Assembly: GCA_019057815.1 (NCBI GenBank)
Contig: JAHLWR010000013.1
Location: 71,542-117,872, forward strand
Reading direction: 5' to 3'
Source: Candidatus Heimdallarchaeota archaeon
Lineage (GTDB): Archaea; Asgardarchaeota; Heimdallarchaeia; Heimdallarchaeales; Heimdallarchaeaceae
Length of the DNA: 46,331 bases
Positions 34,930 to 43,259 of this stretch are shown one piece after another. The notes beneath the pieces are model-generated. The model had not been told where the DNA came from. It did no database searches and saw nothing but the letters and a program-made list of their open reading frames with translations. A program made the position numbers and the translations under genes. The first letter of the stretch is position 1. Every line of letters starts with the position of its first letter.

Positions 34930-35784
34930 TTAGTACCAACATTCAGATTTTCCTTCTCTTAACCAATTGATGTATTCTTCTTTAGGATTAATGCAGAGGA
35001 TTTCCCATATTTTTTCAAAATCTGTTAAACTCATTTCTCCACGATCTAATAGATTTTTAGGACTTGGTTCTTTTTCATTTTCTTCACACCAATAATTAGT
35101 GTGTCGCATAAATAGAAAATAAAATTCCTTTTGCTTATATTTGTGCTTATATAGCTTAAAAAGTGGGAGTTTTATACCTTCAAGAGCGCTCACAACACCT
35201 GATTTTGCATCATTTCCTAGCACTATAATCAATCTTGCTTTTGTAATATCTAAGATATCTATTAGGTGAGTTTTTGCACATTTTTTTATTAGTTTAGTCG
35301 TTACAGCCTTTCCTTTTTCGGATTTACAATGAACAATATCAGTTATTGCGTAATCTAATCCTAATTTTATTTCATTTATCCGTTTACCTGTAATTTGGCT
35401 ATACAACTTCATTATCTTCGACCAATTAGCTATAGAGAAATAATCTATTTTACCATTTTTCTTTGGCTTCAGTAAAACTCTTTTTCCATCTTTTACCCAT
35501 ACTTTTCTTCCATTCCCAAAGCGGTTTGTAAAAAAATCTTCAATAAAATCTTTAGTCCAATTATCATCATATCTTGTTGGATATTCCTCTTCTAAATTAA
35601 TACTTGGATTTTTTCCTATGAACATTACAGGTGATTTAGTTATCTCTCCTGACCAAGGTTCAGGTACTTGCCATTTATTTTCATTTCGTTGAATGTCAAT
35701 TATCGCTCTACATTCAGATTGAGGAATATCAAATTCTTCACAATTTACAATTTTAAATAAGATTTTTCTACTTTTGACAGTCAT
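34930..35784 (-). CDS. Uracil-DNA-glycosylase-superfamily-like protein
   Basis: The 284-residue protein (ATG at 35784; an in-frame GTG at 35793 is weaker) has the UDG-fold landmarks. These are VMFIGKNPSINLEEEYP (motif A position), AITDIVHCKSEKGKAVT, then the helix KLIKKCAKTHLIDIL and strand ARLIIVLGNDAKSG, matching 'V.CRPP......C...L...I....PKLIV.LG'. RHTNYW sits where the H-P-S/T motif usually lies. The core motifs are divergent, so base excision activity is uncertain; it may act in DNA repair or in defence against modified phage DNA. It follows the amidotransferase gene after 47 bp. Confidence 0.7.
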   Translation of the reverse strand: MTVKSRKILFKIVNCEEFDIPQSECRAIIDIQRNENKWQVPEPWSGEITKSPVMFIGKNPSINLEEEYPTRYDDNWTKDFIEDFFTNRFGNGRKVWVKDGKRVLLKPKKNGKIDYFSIANWSKIMKLYSQITGKRINEIKLGLDYAITDIVHCKSEKGKAVTTKLIKKCAKTHLIDILDITKARLIIVLGNDAKSGVVSALEGIKLPLFKLYKHKYKQKEFYFLFMRHTNYWCEENEKEPSPKNLLDRGEMSLTDFEKIWEILCINPKEEYINWLREGKSECWY

Positions 35785-35831
35785 TGAAATCACTTGTTTC
35801 GCTATTGTTCTACCAAAATATTTCGACCAAC

Positions 35832-36596
35832 CTATATCCTGTATATAGTATTGTTCTTAAAAGGAATCCATTTCTCATTTCTTGTTAAAGGCACTGTTGC
35901 AATCACTATAGCTTTTTCCTCTACTGGTTTCATTAATAACTCTACTTCTTTACTTTCTGATTTAATTGCTTCGGTATATGGTGGTTTTCTTTCCACATAA
36001 TATAGTCTATTCCCTTTGCTATAAACATACATTTTTTCTCCATCTGATAACAAGAAATTAAATGATCCATATTCCGCTATTCTTCCTGTTATTTCATTTA
36101 ATTTATCTATTATTTCTCTATCTGTTGCTTTCTTTCCTAGTTTTCTCATCTCTTCCATTATTATACAAAATGCTAACTCTAAATCACTCTCATCTTTGGG
36201 TTGATAGCTTTCTAAGGAAGTTTGTAAGAACCCTTTTTTCATGTCTTCTAACATTTTCTTTTTGTTTAAATGACCATTATGAGCAAAAATCCAATTCTTA
36301 CTAAATAGCTCTCTCATAAATGGATGGGTATTTTCTATTGTTTTTCTTCCTACTGAAGCATATCTTATATGTGAAATAAACATCTTTCCTTCAAACATCA
36401 GAGGATTGGTTATTATCTTTCCTACTTTCTCGCTTGTCATTGCCATAATTGGCTCTTTTTCAACTATCCATTTGTTCATACTATAATGTGCATATCCCCA
36501 ACCTTGATAGTTTCTATTTGAGTGTTCTTTTAGAATCTTAAATGAGAAGGAGATGTTAGTTTCTTTATTACAGCTTACTCCAAGCAGTTCACACAT
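35832..36596 (-). CDS. Class II glutamine amidotransferase (YafJ-like)
   Basis: The protein starts MCELLGVSCN, so Cys2 becomes the N-terminal nucleophile after Met removal. NRNYQGWGYAHY, FISHIRYAS, THPFMRELF and WIFAHNGHL are the glutaminase-pocket signatures of the YafJ/GATase-II family. At 254 residues it is a stand-alone glutaminase domain, about the usual size. The ammonia acceptor and product are unknown for this subfamily. A frameshifted piece of a second copy lies at 37658-37817. It is probably co-transcribed with the UDG-like gene downstream. Confidence 0.88.
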   Translation of the reverse strand: MCELLGVSCNKETNISFSFKILKEHSNRNYQGWGYAHYSMNKWIVEKEPIMAMTSEKVGKIITNPLMFEGKMFISHIRYASVGRKTIENTHPFMRELFSKNWIFAHNGHLNKKKMLEDMKKGFLQTSLESYQPKDESDLELAFCIIMEEMRKLGKKATDREIIDKLNEITGRIAEYGSFNFLLSDGEKMYVYSKGNRLYYVERKPPYTEAIKSESKEVELLMKPVEEKAIVIATVPLTRNEKWIPFKNNTIYRI

Positions 36597-36705
36597 AAAA
36601 TGCTGATTAGAACTTAAGCTTATAATAGTTACTACTTAATTACTGTGAATTCATTATATCATCAAGACTTGATTATGTGATTATACCAATAATTCTGGGG
36701 TATAA

Positions 36706-36843
36706 TTTTCATCGTCTCATTCAGAACACACATGGTTCTTAGAATACAGTCGTTCCATCAAAGAAGTTGACCCTTTAGAAGCTTTAGCATAGGTTGATTG
36801 GGATAAAGAAAGATTCCAGAGAAGAGGAGGGATATATGAATGA
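36706..36843 (+). pseudogene. Degraded coding remnant, transposase-like N-terminus
   Basis: A plus-strand frame gives HTWFLEYSRSIKEVDPLEAL, then a TAG stop, then VDWDKERFQRRGGIYE and a stop. The 'PL..L..VDWD' spacing recalls the N-terminal region of IS4/IS5-type transposases. One in-frame stop and the lack of any downstream catalytic part indicate a dead fragment. The surrounding 36597-36915 spacer shows no other gene and no clear terminal inverted repeats. Confidence 0.3.
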
Positions 36844-36915
36844 TAAAATGTGTTTGCTAAAGTAACTCTTAATTCTAAAAGAAAATAAACTTGATACAGA
36901 TCATTTGTAGAGAAT

Positions 36916-37554
36916 TCACTTTCCTTGTACTTTAATAATTAGATATCGAAAAATACCTTTTTTATCTTCCAATTCAGAATAATTAGTCCATCTCATTTCA
37001 TATTTTCCACTTAGTATGATTGCACCTTTTCCGTTTTTAGTTCCGTTAGAAGTTCCTTTTCTCCAGTCTAATCTTCCTGAAACTTTTCTTCCTTCAAATA
37101 TCTTGAATTCTTCGTCGTCAGTTTTATTGGTTTTTTCATTCCAATAATTTGAATCGTTGGTTAAAAGAATCACAAAACCTATAGAGCTACTGGAATTGAC
37201 CAAATACTCCTCAATCCGACTTATATCTTCTAAAAAACCATGTCTCCCTTGATCTCGAGCAGTTTGATTTGTTAAATCAAAAGTTCCTATCTTGTCTTTG
37301 AAAGGTTCTTCCAGCGCCAGAGTTTTATATTTTAGCTCTATAGGAATTTCTTCATTTGAAAAGGTATCAATCACTAAAATATCTATATGCTTTCGCCTTC
37401 TTTCTTCTCTCTTAAATGGTTTTTCGAGCAACAAATTCAATTCTGAATATTCTTCTTTTATCTTCCATGCCAAAGCAAATTGAAAATCTGCTTCTGAGTG
37501 GAAAATTGGTCTTTCCTTACTCAGTTCGGTCAAAACTCTTCTTAGATTAATCAT
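36916..37554 (-). CDS. PD-(D/E)XK-like nuclease (212 aa)
   Basis: The order of elements fits a PD-(D/E)XK nuclease. There is an N-terminal helix with Glu in SEADFQFALAWKIKEEY, Asp in KHIDILVIDT (about residue 57) and IPIELKYKT (about 75) giving E-x-K, then helices and KVSGRLDWRKGT. It is hydrophilic and cytosolic. The fold is used by restriction and defence nucleases. The gene stands alone on the minus strand, facing remnants on both sides. A homology search would decide the family. Confidence 0.68.
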   Translation of the reverse strand: MINLRRVLTELSKERPIFHSEADFQFALAWKIKEEYSELNLLLEKPFKREERRRKHIDILVIDTFSNEEIPIELKYKTLALEEPFKDKIGTFDLTNQTARDQGRHGFLEDISRIEEYLVNSSSSIGFVILLTNDSNYWNEKTNKTDDEEFKIFEGRKVSGRLDWRKGTSNGTKNGKGAIILSGKYEMRWTNYSELEDKKGIFRYLIIKVQGK

Positions 37555-37657
37555 AATTTTCCACCTTTGTAAAAAATTCCTTGCTTTTATGGATACTCAC
37601 AATCGATATCTATGAGAGTATTAAAATTATAAGTGTTAAAAAACTTTCGAAATTAAG

Positions 37658-37817
37658 TTATGGTATTATTGGTTCTTCAACTAATATCCATTTCTTTTTT
37701 TGATAATATGCAGATTCCCAAACATGGTAATTTCTAATAGAGTGTTGTTGTAGAATTTCAAAAGAAAAAGAAATGTTTATATCAATATTACAATTTATTC
37801 CAAGGAGTTCATACACG
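37658..37817 (-). pseudogene. Frameshifted N-terminal fragment of a second YafJ-like amidotransferase
   Basis: Reading minus from a GTG gives VYELLG. One extra G then shifts the frame to INCNIDINISFSFEILQQHS, IRNYHVWESAYY and KKKWILVEEP. This matches the start of the intact gene at 35832-36596 (CELLGVSCN, NISFSFKILKEHSNRNYQGW, KWIVEKEP) residue for residue. Only about 50 codons remain and the gene stops at TAA (37658). It is a decayed tandem paralog. Confidence 0.8.
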
Positions 37818-37950
37818 AATTCTTGAAATTTTAACAATGGTTCTTAAAATCCCTTCTAGATCATTGCAAAACAATTATCAGAAATAATTAAATCTCTAAT
37901 GAATTACTGATGCTAACTAAAGGTAAGGATCTAGAAGAGTTTGAGAATCT

Positions 37951-38289
37951 TTAGCGTTTTCTTCTTTTCTCAGCTTTTTCTAAAATCTCTAGAATATTTT
38001 CCCTAATTTCTTCCAATCTTTGATATGGTTTTACTATTATGCAAAAAATCCCTTTTTGGGTATATTTCTCTTCTAGTTCTTTCCTGTAACTACTCTTTAC
38101 TTGAAGAGGAATTTCTTTACCTTTTATTGGATAAATTAGAAAGTCTATTCCAAACAGATCATCTCCACTAAATGGTGTTGTCCAACCGAAACTTTCGATA
38201 ACTCCCTCTCTCTCCAATTTTTCTAAGACTTTACTTACTTTTCTCTCTGCCCTGTCTCCTTTTTCATCGGAGTTATCGTAAAACAACAT
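37951..38289 (-). CDS. Small PD-(D/E)XK/Holliday-resolvase-like protein (112 aa)
   Basis: EKGDRAERKVSKVLEKLERE forms the first helix with the conserved Glu. GDDLFGIDFLIYP provides the Asp and IPLQVKSS gives Q-x-K, a known variant of the E-x-K half in this fold. The rest is a helical basic tail EILEKAEKRRKR. This is about the size of archaeal resolvase-like or Mrr-like minimal nucleases. It begins 2 bp after the end of the RNase HI pseudogene, suggesting an old operon. Activity is inferred only from motifs. Confidence 0.6.
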   Translation of the reverse strand: MLFYDNSDEKGDRAERKVSKVLEKLEREGVIESFGWTTPFSGDDLFGIDFLIYPIKGKEIPLQVKSSYRKELEEKYTQKGIFCIIVKPYQRLEEIRENILEILEKAEKRRKR

Positions 38290-38290
38290 T

Positions 38291-38754
38291 TTAAAACACT
38301 ACAAACCTAGTTAATGAATAAACTGAATATTTTTTTTTAAATTCATCTATCGACTTATTAGCTAATTTATCTGCTCTTTTATTTTCTTCTCTTCTAATAT
38401 GATTATTTTCAACCTTTTCAAAAAAACCTCTTTCGCTTTTACTTCTGTGAACAACACTTTGAGTTTCTCATCTCTTATCCTATATACTCCTATTAAATGT
38501 TTTACAAGTAATTCTGAATCGCTCAAAACATGGATCTTACCTCTACAGATTCCTTCACATTTATCCAAACCAAATATCAATGCTTTATATTCTGCTTTAT
38601 TATTTGTCAAATAACTGCCCGAATACTTCTTTCCTTCAGCTAGAATGTTTCCATCCATATCTTAAATAACGCATCCAGCTCCAGCTTTTCCTGGATTCCC
38701 TCTTGAGCATCCGTCAACAAATAGTTTAATCTCAAAACATTTTTTGCTAGACAT
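38291..38754 (-). pseudogene. rnhA: RNase HI-like gene with an in-frame stop and a homopolymer frameshift
   Basis: From the ATG at 38754 the frame gives KLFVDGCSRGNPGKAGAGCV, then TAA at 38662-38664. It resumes in frame with DMDGNILAEGKKYSGSYLTN, NKAEYKALIFGLD and HVLSDSELLVKHL, the classic RNase HI core including three catalytic acidic residues. A run of 7 A/T near 38425 shifts the frame. Adding one base restores NHIRREENKRADKLANKSID, carrying the fourth catalytic Asp, to a stop at 38291. The corrected length is 465 nt, 154 residues, normal for the family. Either the gene is dead or the assembly has two errors. Confidence 0.88.
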
Positions 38755-38790
38755 CAATGTTAAAAGAGGAAGCATCATTTATAGATATTT

Positions 38791-39018
38791 TCAAAAAGAA
38801 ATGAAAATGGTAAAAAACTTTAAAAAAATACTAGATTCAAACTGGTTAAAAACTATGATATCTGGGATAAAGCCTTTGATAATGATATTATGTAGAGGAT
38901 AATCTTTAGCATTAAGTTGGGTATAAGCTGGATGATTATCTATCCAGAGACGATATTTTGAGTGTTCAGCAAGAAAATCAAAGGTTTTCTTAACAACATC
39001 TACCTCTTCCATCTCCAT
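38791..39018 (-). pseudogene. Truncated nuclease-like N-terminal fragment (75 aa)
   Basis: The reading frame starts MEMEEVDVVKKTFDFLAEHS and reaches IIIKGFIPDIIVFNQ, which resembles the G-x-x-P-D start of a PD-(D/E)XK nuclease core. It then ends in an unrelated Phe/Ile-rich tail FLKFFTIFISF. The catalytic E-x-K half is absent, so this is probably a gene fragment. Confidence 0.4.
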
Positions 39019-39106
39019 GAAGTAAGATAATTAACTAAAGAAGTTTACGATTTTCATTGTAGATACATTTTAGAAATACTTGATAATGGATATGCAAAAG
39101 AATAAC

Positions 39107-39325
39107 TTAATCAGTTTCTTCTAAGATATTAGAAAAAAGAGCTTTCATCTCTTCTCTAGAATAGCTGATTGATTCTCTTATCGTGTTTAATTTTACTCCA
39201 AAATCATGTTTTTGCTTTTCTAGCATTTTAAAGAAAGTACTAATTCTTGTAACTTTCAATATATCTGATTCTTCAGAAAATTCAAAACATTCTTCATGTT
39301 TTTCCATCAATTTCAGGTTATCCAA
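39107..39325 (-). CDS. Unknown small helical protein (72 aa)
   Basis: The product is acidic and helical (MDNLKLMEKHEECFEFSEES, later STFFKMLEKQKHDFG) with no motif I recognise. It may be an independent small gene or a fragment. It lies in a run of partial minus-strand genes, so confidence is limited. Confidence 0.35.
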   Translation of the reverse strand: MDNLKLMEKHEECFEFSEESDILKVTRISTFFKMLEKQKHDFGVKLNTIRESISYSREEMKALFSNILEETD

Positions 39326-39360
39326 AAGCTTATGAAAAGATAGCTCAGATTTGAACGGAT

Positions 39361-39531
39361 ATGCAAGGTTATATTACTACAACAACTATGTTCCTTTGGG
39401 TTTTTGAGTCAAATAAGAAACAAAGAGGATACAGATATATAGACATTCTTGGACTGAAAGAAAATGAAACAGTCGTAGTCAATGTGACAACAAATCTTGA
39501 TGATAAAGTGAAAATACAAGAATATCCCTGA
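39361..39531 (+). CDS. Short plus-strand ORF, possible gene fragment (56 aa)
   Basis: The ATG at 39361 follows an in-frame stop. The product ends with coherent beta-strand-like sequence: GYRYIDILGLKENETVVVNV and DDKVKIQEYP. It looks like the C-terminal end of a larger beta-rich protein, now isolated. The opposite-strand frame here is a shadow. Confidence 0.3.
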   Translation: MQGYITTTTMFLWVFESNKKQRGYRYIDILGLKENETVVVNVTTNLDDKVKIQEYP

Positions 39532-39578
39532 ACATCAAAATTTTTTGAGTAATTTTGAAACATTTCGAACTGATTATT

Positions 39579-41051
39579 TCACATATTTATTGTTTTACTC
39601 AGAAGTTTGTCGCATATGAGTGTCATCTCATTTGTAACATCCGAGGAAAAATTTACTTCTTTGTCAAAGAATCTATGTGATAAATCATTTCTAATCATTC
39701 GACATTTATTGATTTTTTGTATCAAATCATTTGGCAAAATTTCCAGCATGAGGAGAACATCTGTTTTTATTGTTATTGACCAATTAGGATTTTCAATCAT
39801 TTTTTTGATTTTTTTCTTAGGTAGAATTCTTCCTTTTTTCTCCTCTAGATATTCTTTCCAGACAAAATTTATTAATCCTTCAATTAAAGACCATCCAATT
39901 AAAAATCCAGCTTCATATGCTTCTTTAATAAATAATGTTTTCATTTCTATATACAAATTAAAAAGAACTTTGATTTTTTCAGGAATTTTACTTGTTTTAT
40001 CCAGCACTGATAATAAATCTTCTTCTGAAACTATTATGAATTCTTGACTAAAAACTTCATAATCTATAAACCTTTTATTCATTATCCAATCCATTCTACT
40101 ATCCTTTATTGATTTTCTTTCACTTATTTTCGAATTACTTAAATCAAAAATACTAATCCCTAAATCTTGAGGTTTAATACTATGTGTAATCCTCCCAAAG
40201 AAAGAAAGAATACCCATTAATGAATTTAAACTTTCCAATGCTTCTGCTCTTTTTTCGCAAATAACTTCAATATATCCAGCTTGAGTTATAGAAAAATGTA
40301 TATTCCAAAGGTGAAATATTATATGTGTATTCATCCTAAGTATTTTTCCTACTTGAATCCCCCTAACTTTGCTTTTTAAATCTGTAAACGGATCTCTACC
40401 TATCCATAAATTTGGATAAATAAAACATCCATAGCTTTTTAGTTTATTGTTTGCTGAAACAACTCTCTCTTCAATTGGTTGAAATATTTCTTCTCCTAAA
40501 TATTTGGCTTTTTCTGTATTAAATAACTTATTTATTATAAATTCAACATCTAATGAGATGGTGTCATCAAAATACCACTCACCACCATTTCCCCAGATCA
40601 TTATGCCAAAATCAAATTCTTCTTCATTAGGAGATGATTTTTCAATAGATCTAAAAATCCGTTTTGGTTGTTCATCATAAATTTGCTTAGCTCTTAATTG
40701 CGCTATGTCTCTATGTGTTTTTACTTTGAATTTGAAATGTTTTGAATAAACTGATGGAAGTGGAACATCAAAAAAATCTGAATTTGACCAAATTGAGAGT
40801 TCATCTAGAATATTTTCATAATCACAATGAACTATTATAATCTCCTTATCAGGTAATGTTGGGAGATGAGTAAAGAAAATATACTGTTGATCAAAAGGAT
40901 ATAACCAAATAACATGAAACTGAACTGGTGATCTAAGATCTACCAATTTACTAATTTGTTTTATCCCTTCTTTTTTATATCTCATTCGATACTTCTCAAT
41001 AACGGAGACTAGAAATTGCTTTAATTCTTCTTTGTTATATGGTATATCCAC
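39579..41051 (-). CDS. Large protein with C-terminal HEPN-like domain (490 aa)
   Basis: I do not recognise the N-terminal 330 residues, which are alpha/beta and cytosolic with no P-loop. The C-terminal part (about 345-490) is helical. It contains FLIGWSLIEGLINFVWKEYL and MIRNDLSHRF (Arg454 to His459), the R-x4-H motif and preceding helix typical of HEPN domains. HEPN domains are often RNases in abortive-infection systems such as ApeA-like proteins. The start is GTG at 41051. It stands alone, divergent from the KAP-like remnant at 41170. A single-gene defence protein is plausible but untested. Confidence 0.6.
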   Translation of the reverse strand: MDIPYNKEELKQFLVSVIEKYRMRYKKEGIKQISKLVDLRSPVQFHVIWLYPFDQQYIFFTHLPTLPDKEIIIVHCDYENILDELSIWSNSDFFDVPLPSVYSKHFKFKVKTHRDIAQLRAKQIYDEQPKRIFRSIEKSSPNEEEFDFGIMIWGNGGEWYFDDTISLDVEFIINKLFNTEKAKYLGEEIFQPIEERVVSANNKLKSYGCFIYPNLWIGRDPFTDLKSKVRGIQVGKILRMNTHIIFHLWNIHFSITQAGYIEVICEKRAEALESLNSLMGILSFFGRITHSIKPQDLGISIFDLSNSKISERKSIKDSRMDWIMNKRFIDYEVFSQEFIIVSEEDLLSVLDKTSKIPEKIKVLFNLYIEMKTLFIKEAYEAGFLIGWSLIEGLINFVWKEYLEEKKGRILPKKKIKKMIENPNWSITIKTDVLLMLEILPNDLIQKINKCRMIRNDLSHRFFDKEVNFSSDVTNEMTLICDKLLSKTINM

Positions 41052-41169
41052 ACATAATTACTAGAACTAGACCTTTATCTTTTTTTCTTTTTCGTAGATA
41101 ATTCTTAAAAATAGCTACATTTCACTATATAATACTGATAATTTAAAAGACTTAGAATTTGGAGGATGT

Positions 41170-41385
41170 TTGTTGTACATTAAAGATAATAAAATAAACC
41201 TAAAAGAGAAAGATTATCTGAAATCATTAATATATGTTGATGCATTAATTGAAATTAGATCTAGTTGTCCTACACCCTTTGCAATAGGCTTGTTTGGAGG
41301 ATGGAGAATTGGAAAAACATCTATTGTATTCACTTTATCCAAATTAGATGAACAAAATCTTTTCTCTGGATTTCACATGAGTTAG
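41170..41385 (+). pseudogene. KAP-family P-loop NTPase, N-terminal stub (71 aa)
   Basis: TTG at 41170 with GGAGG just upstream starts LYIKDNKINLKEKDYLKSLI. CPTPFAIGLFGGWRIGKTSI follows, the KAP NTPase Walker A with its typical lead-in. In KAP proteins the motif is usually GxWGxGKTS; here it reads GGWRIGKTS. The frame ends 23 residues later, while full KAP proteins exceed 500 residues, and 41386-41623 shows no continuation. It is therefore a remnant. Confidence 0.65.
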
Positions 41386-41623
41386 AGCTCCCATGATTCG
41401 GAAATTCTCTGATTTCCACTATTTTAACAAAAGTGCTTTCATTTCTTTGATTTCGAATAATGAGTTAAGGCTTTTCATTATTATTCTTTCTTTTCTTGTA
41501 ATCTAACTATAATTCTTTCTTACCTCCTTTATATATCATTTGAGTAACTGTTTTTCGATTTTTGTTTTATTAGAACCAAACATAATTCATTTAAATAATG
41601 TAAATAGTGAACTGTGAGATAAC

Positions 41624-42742
41624 ATGAATGGTTTTTATAAAGAATGGAATGAACTAGAAAAATTCCATAAATTAACTAGAGATTGTAATCCATTAAAAAA
41701 TGAAGGGGTTAAAGCGTTTTTAGAATTATCTAAGTTCGCTAAAAAACTTAAACTTAAAGTCCCTAAACATCCATCATATCGTGTTAGGTTTGGTAGTAAT
41801 GTTCATTATAGTTGGTTAATTAAAACTAACAAATTGGTTAAGATCATTTCAGAAATTCCAAATTATGAACCACGAATCAAGAAATTTTTCAACAATGATA
41901 ATTATTTTGATTCTCTATCTGCGCTTTATGAACTAGAAATGGCATTAAAATTCAAACTACAAGGTTTTGAAGTTGCTTTTACAGATGAAAAAACTCTTGA
42001 TAAAAAACCAGATATAGAAGTTAAACTAGCTGGTAGAATATTTAATCTTGAAGTTACATCTTTAAATAATCCTGATCAAGATAAAGAGAAACAAGAATTT
42101 CATTTGCAGTTAATGAATTTAATGCTAAGGCATAATGTAGAGATTGCAGGTAATATAATTGATATTCCAAAAATAATGCATAACAATCTTTTACAAGAGA
42201 TTGAAAATAGAATCGTTGAATCCAAAGAAAAGGGAGAAATAACTAAGATAATAGAAGAAGGAAAATTAATTCTTGAAATTGCTCCTAATCGGAGTACTGA
42301 AAAATTAACTCTTACAGGATTCCATTTTGTTAATAAGGAATTAAAAAATATCGAAGATAAGGTCAATCAAGTTATCAAAGATAAAAGCGGTCAACTCAAT
42401 GTTAACCAAAATCCTGGTATTCTTTGTATTTATAGTGGGAGTAGAACTTTTAATATTGAAAAATTATACACTAAAGCTTACGATAAAATTAATCCTTATC
42501 TTCAGACAACACCAAACCTATCAGCTTTAGTTCTTAGTTCATACTCGGATTTTTATCCTTCTGAAACATTGAATCATTTAGCATCATCAATTGGTTCTAA
42601 AACATTAAGTGTATTAAAATCTGGATTTGGTGAAACAGAACAGTCAATCATTTGGAAAAACAGTACTGCTCCCTATGAATTACCTCCTGAATTTATTGAA
42701 TCCTATGAAACTTTTGATCATCAAATAACAAAAATTCTATAA
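41624..42742 (+). CDS. Putative restriction-endonuclease-fold protein (372 aa)
   Basis: The protein has no recognised name. Residues about 105-150 read SALYELEMALKFKLQGFEVA, then KPDIEVKLAGRIFNLEVTS. This is helix-Glu, P-D and E-V-T spacing like a PD-(D/E)XK core with Thr/Ser replacing the final Lys. The rest is alpha/beta with helical segments. ATTTAAAT lies about 25-30 bp before the ATG and could be its TATA box. The altered final residue means catalysis is uncertain; the fold could serve for binding. It appears intact among fragments. Confidence 0.55.
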   Translation: MNGFYKEWNELEKFHKLTRDCNPLKNEGVKAFLELSKFAKKLKLKVPKHPSYRVRFGSNVHYSWLIKTNKLVKIISEIPNYEPRIKKFFNNDNYFDSLSALYELEMALKFKLQGFEVAFTDEKTLDKKPDIEVKLAGRIFNLEVTSLNNPDQDKEKQEFHLQLMNLMLRHNVEIAGNIIDIPKIMHNNLLQEIENRIVESKEKGEITKIIEEGKLILEIAPNRSTEKLTLTGFHFVNKELKNIEDKVNQVIKDKSGQLNVNQNPGILCIYSGSRTFNIEKLYTKAYDKINPYLQTTPNLSALVLSSYSDFYPSETLNHLASSIGSKTLSVLKSGFGETEQSIIWKNSTAPYELPPEFIESYETFDHQITKIL

Positions 42743-42838
42743 TAGTTACTCTACTGAACTTATCTTTGATCAACATCGTTGCGAACTTTCTTGTTCTAAC
42801 TGTGGTACTGTTATCCATGATAGATCCTTTGTTTGTTG
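42743..42838 (+). pseudogene. TFB zinc-ribbon fragment
   Basis: The frame directly after the preceding stop encodes ELIFDQHRCELSCSNCGTVI and then HDRSF before a stop. This matches the second half of the N-terminal zinc ribbon of archaeal transcription factor B ('LvyD...GE.vCs.CG.Vi.D'). Only one Cys pair and none of the cyclin folds remain. A TnpB zinc finger was considered but the spacing fits TFB better. Confidence 0.5.
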
Positions 42839-42948
42839 ATTCTCTTCCTAGATTTTATTTTACTTGAAGAATAGACTATGACAACGATAATTCGTTCTCT
42901 ACTCTCTTCTTGAAATAGATTTAAATTTCTATTATCTATTCACTATTG

Positions 42949-43200
42949 ATGACTGAAGAAGAACGAGAAATATATTTTAAAAGTTCATTCGATAGACTCC
43001 CTTATTCTTGGGAAAGGATGAAATGGATTAAGGAAACAGAAAGAAAGATAGATATTGAGAATGTAATTACCTGGGAGATAACTAGGTATTTATACCATTC
43101 TGGAACACTCAGCTATGTTAATGGTGATTATCCATCTTCTATTCTTTCTATTTCCTCTGCAATTGACTCTTTTTTATCCTCAATCATTTCAGCTCTATGA
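42949..43200 (+). CDS. Unknown short protein or fragment (83 aa)
   Basis: The ORF starts MTEEEREIYFKSSFDRLPYS and contains WERMKWIKETERKIDIEN and a final helical LSISSAIDSFLSSIISAL. A TTTAAATTT box lies about 30 bp upstream. The final 'AI..a..AID.fL' pattern resembles the start of a helical (HEPN- or TPR-like) domain cut short. It is either a small protein or the N-terminal stub of a longer one. Confidence 0.4.
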   Translation: MTEEEREIYFKSSFDRLPYSWERMKWIKETERKIDIENVITWEITRYLYHSGTLSYVNGDYPSSILSISSAIDSFLSSIISAL

Positions 43201-43259
43201 TATCTTCTAACATACTATTTAAATACGCTAATTTTATTGAAATTGAATTGTAATGAAAA

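Noticed and set aside
39369-39563. Minus-strand ORF of 64 codons
   Set aside because: It is antisense to the more protein-like plus-strand frame at 39361 and has no start signal.
42743-42838. TnpB/IS605 zinc-finger remnant
   Set aside because: The lead-in ELIFD...E.SCSNCG.VI fits the TFB zinc ribbon; the spacing to the next Cys and the missing R-D-x-N-A-A tail do not fit TnpB.
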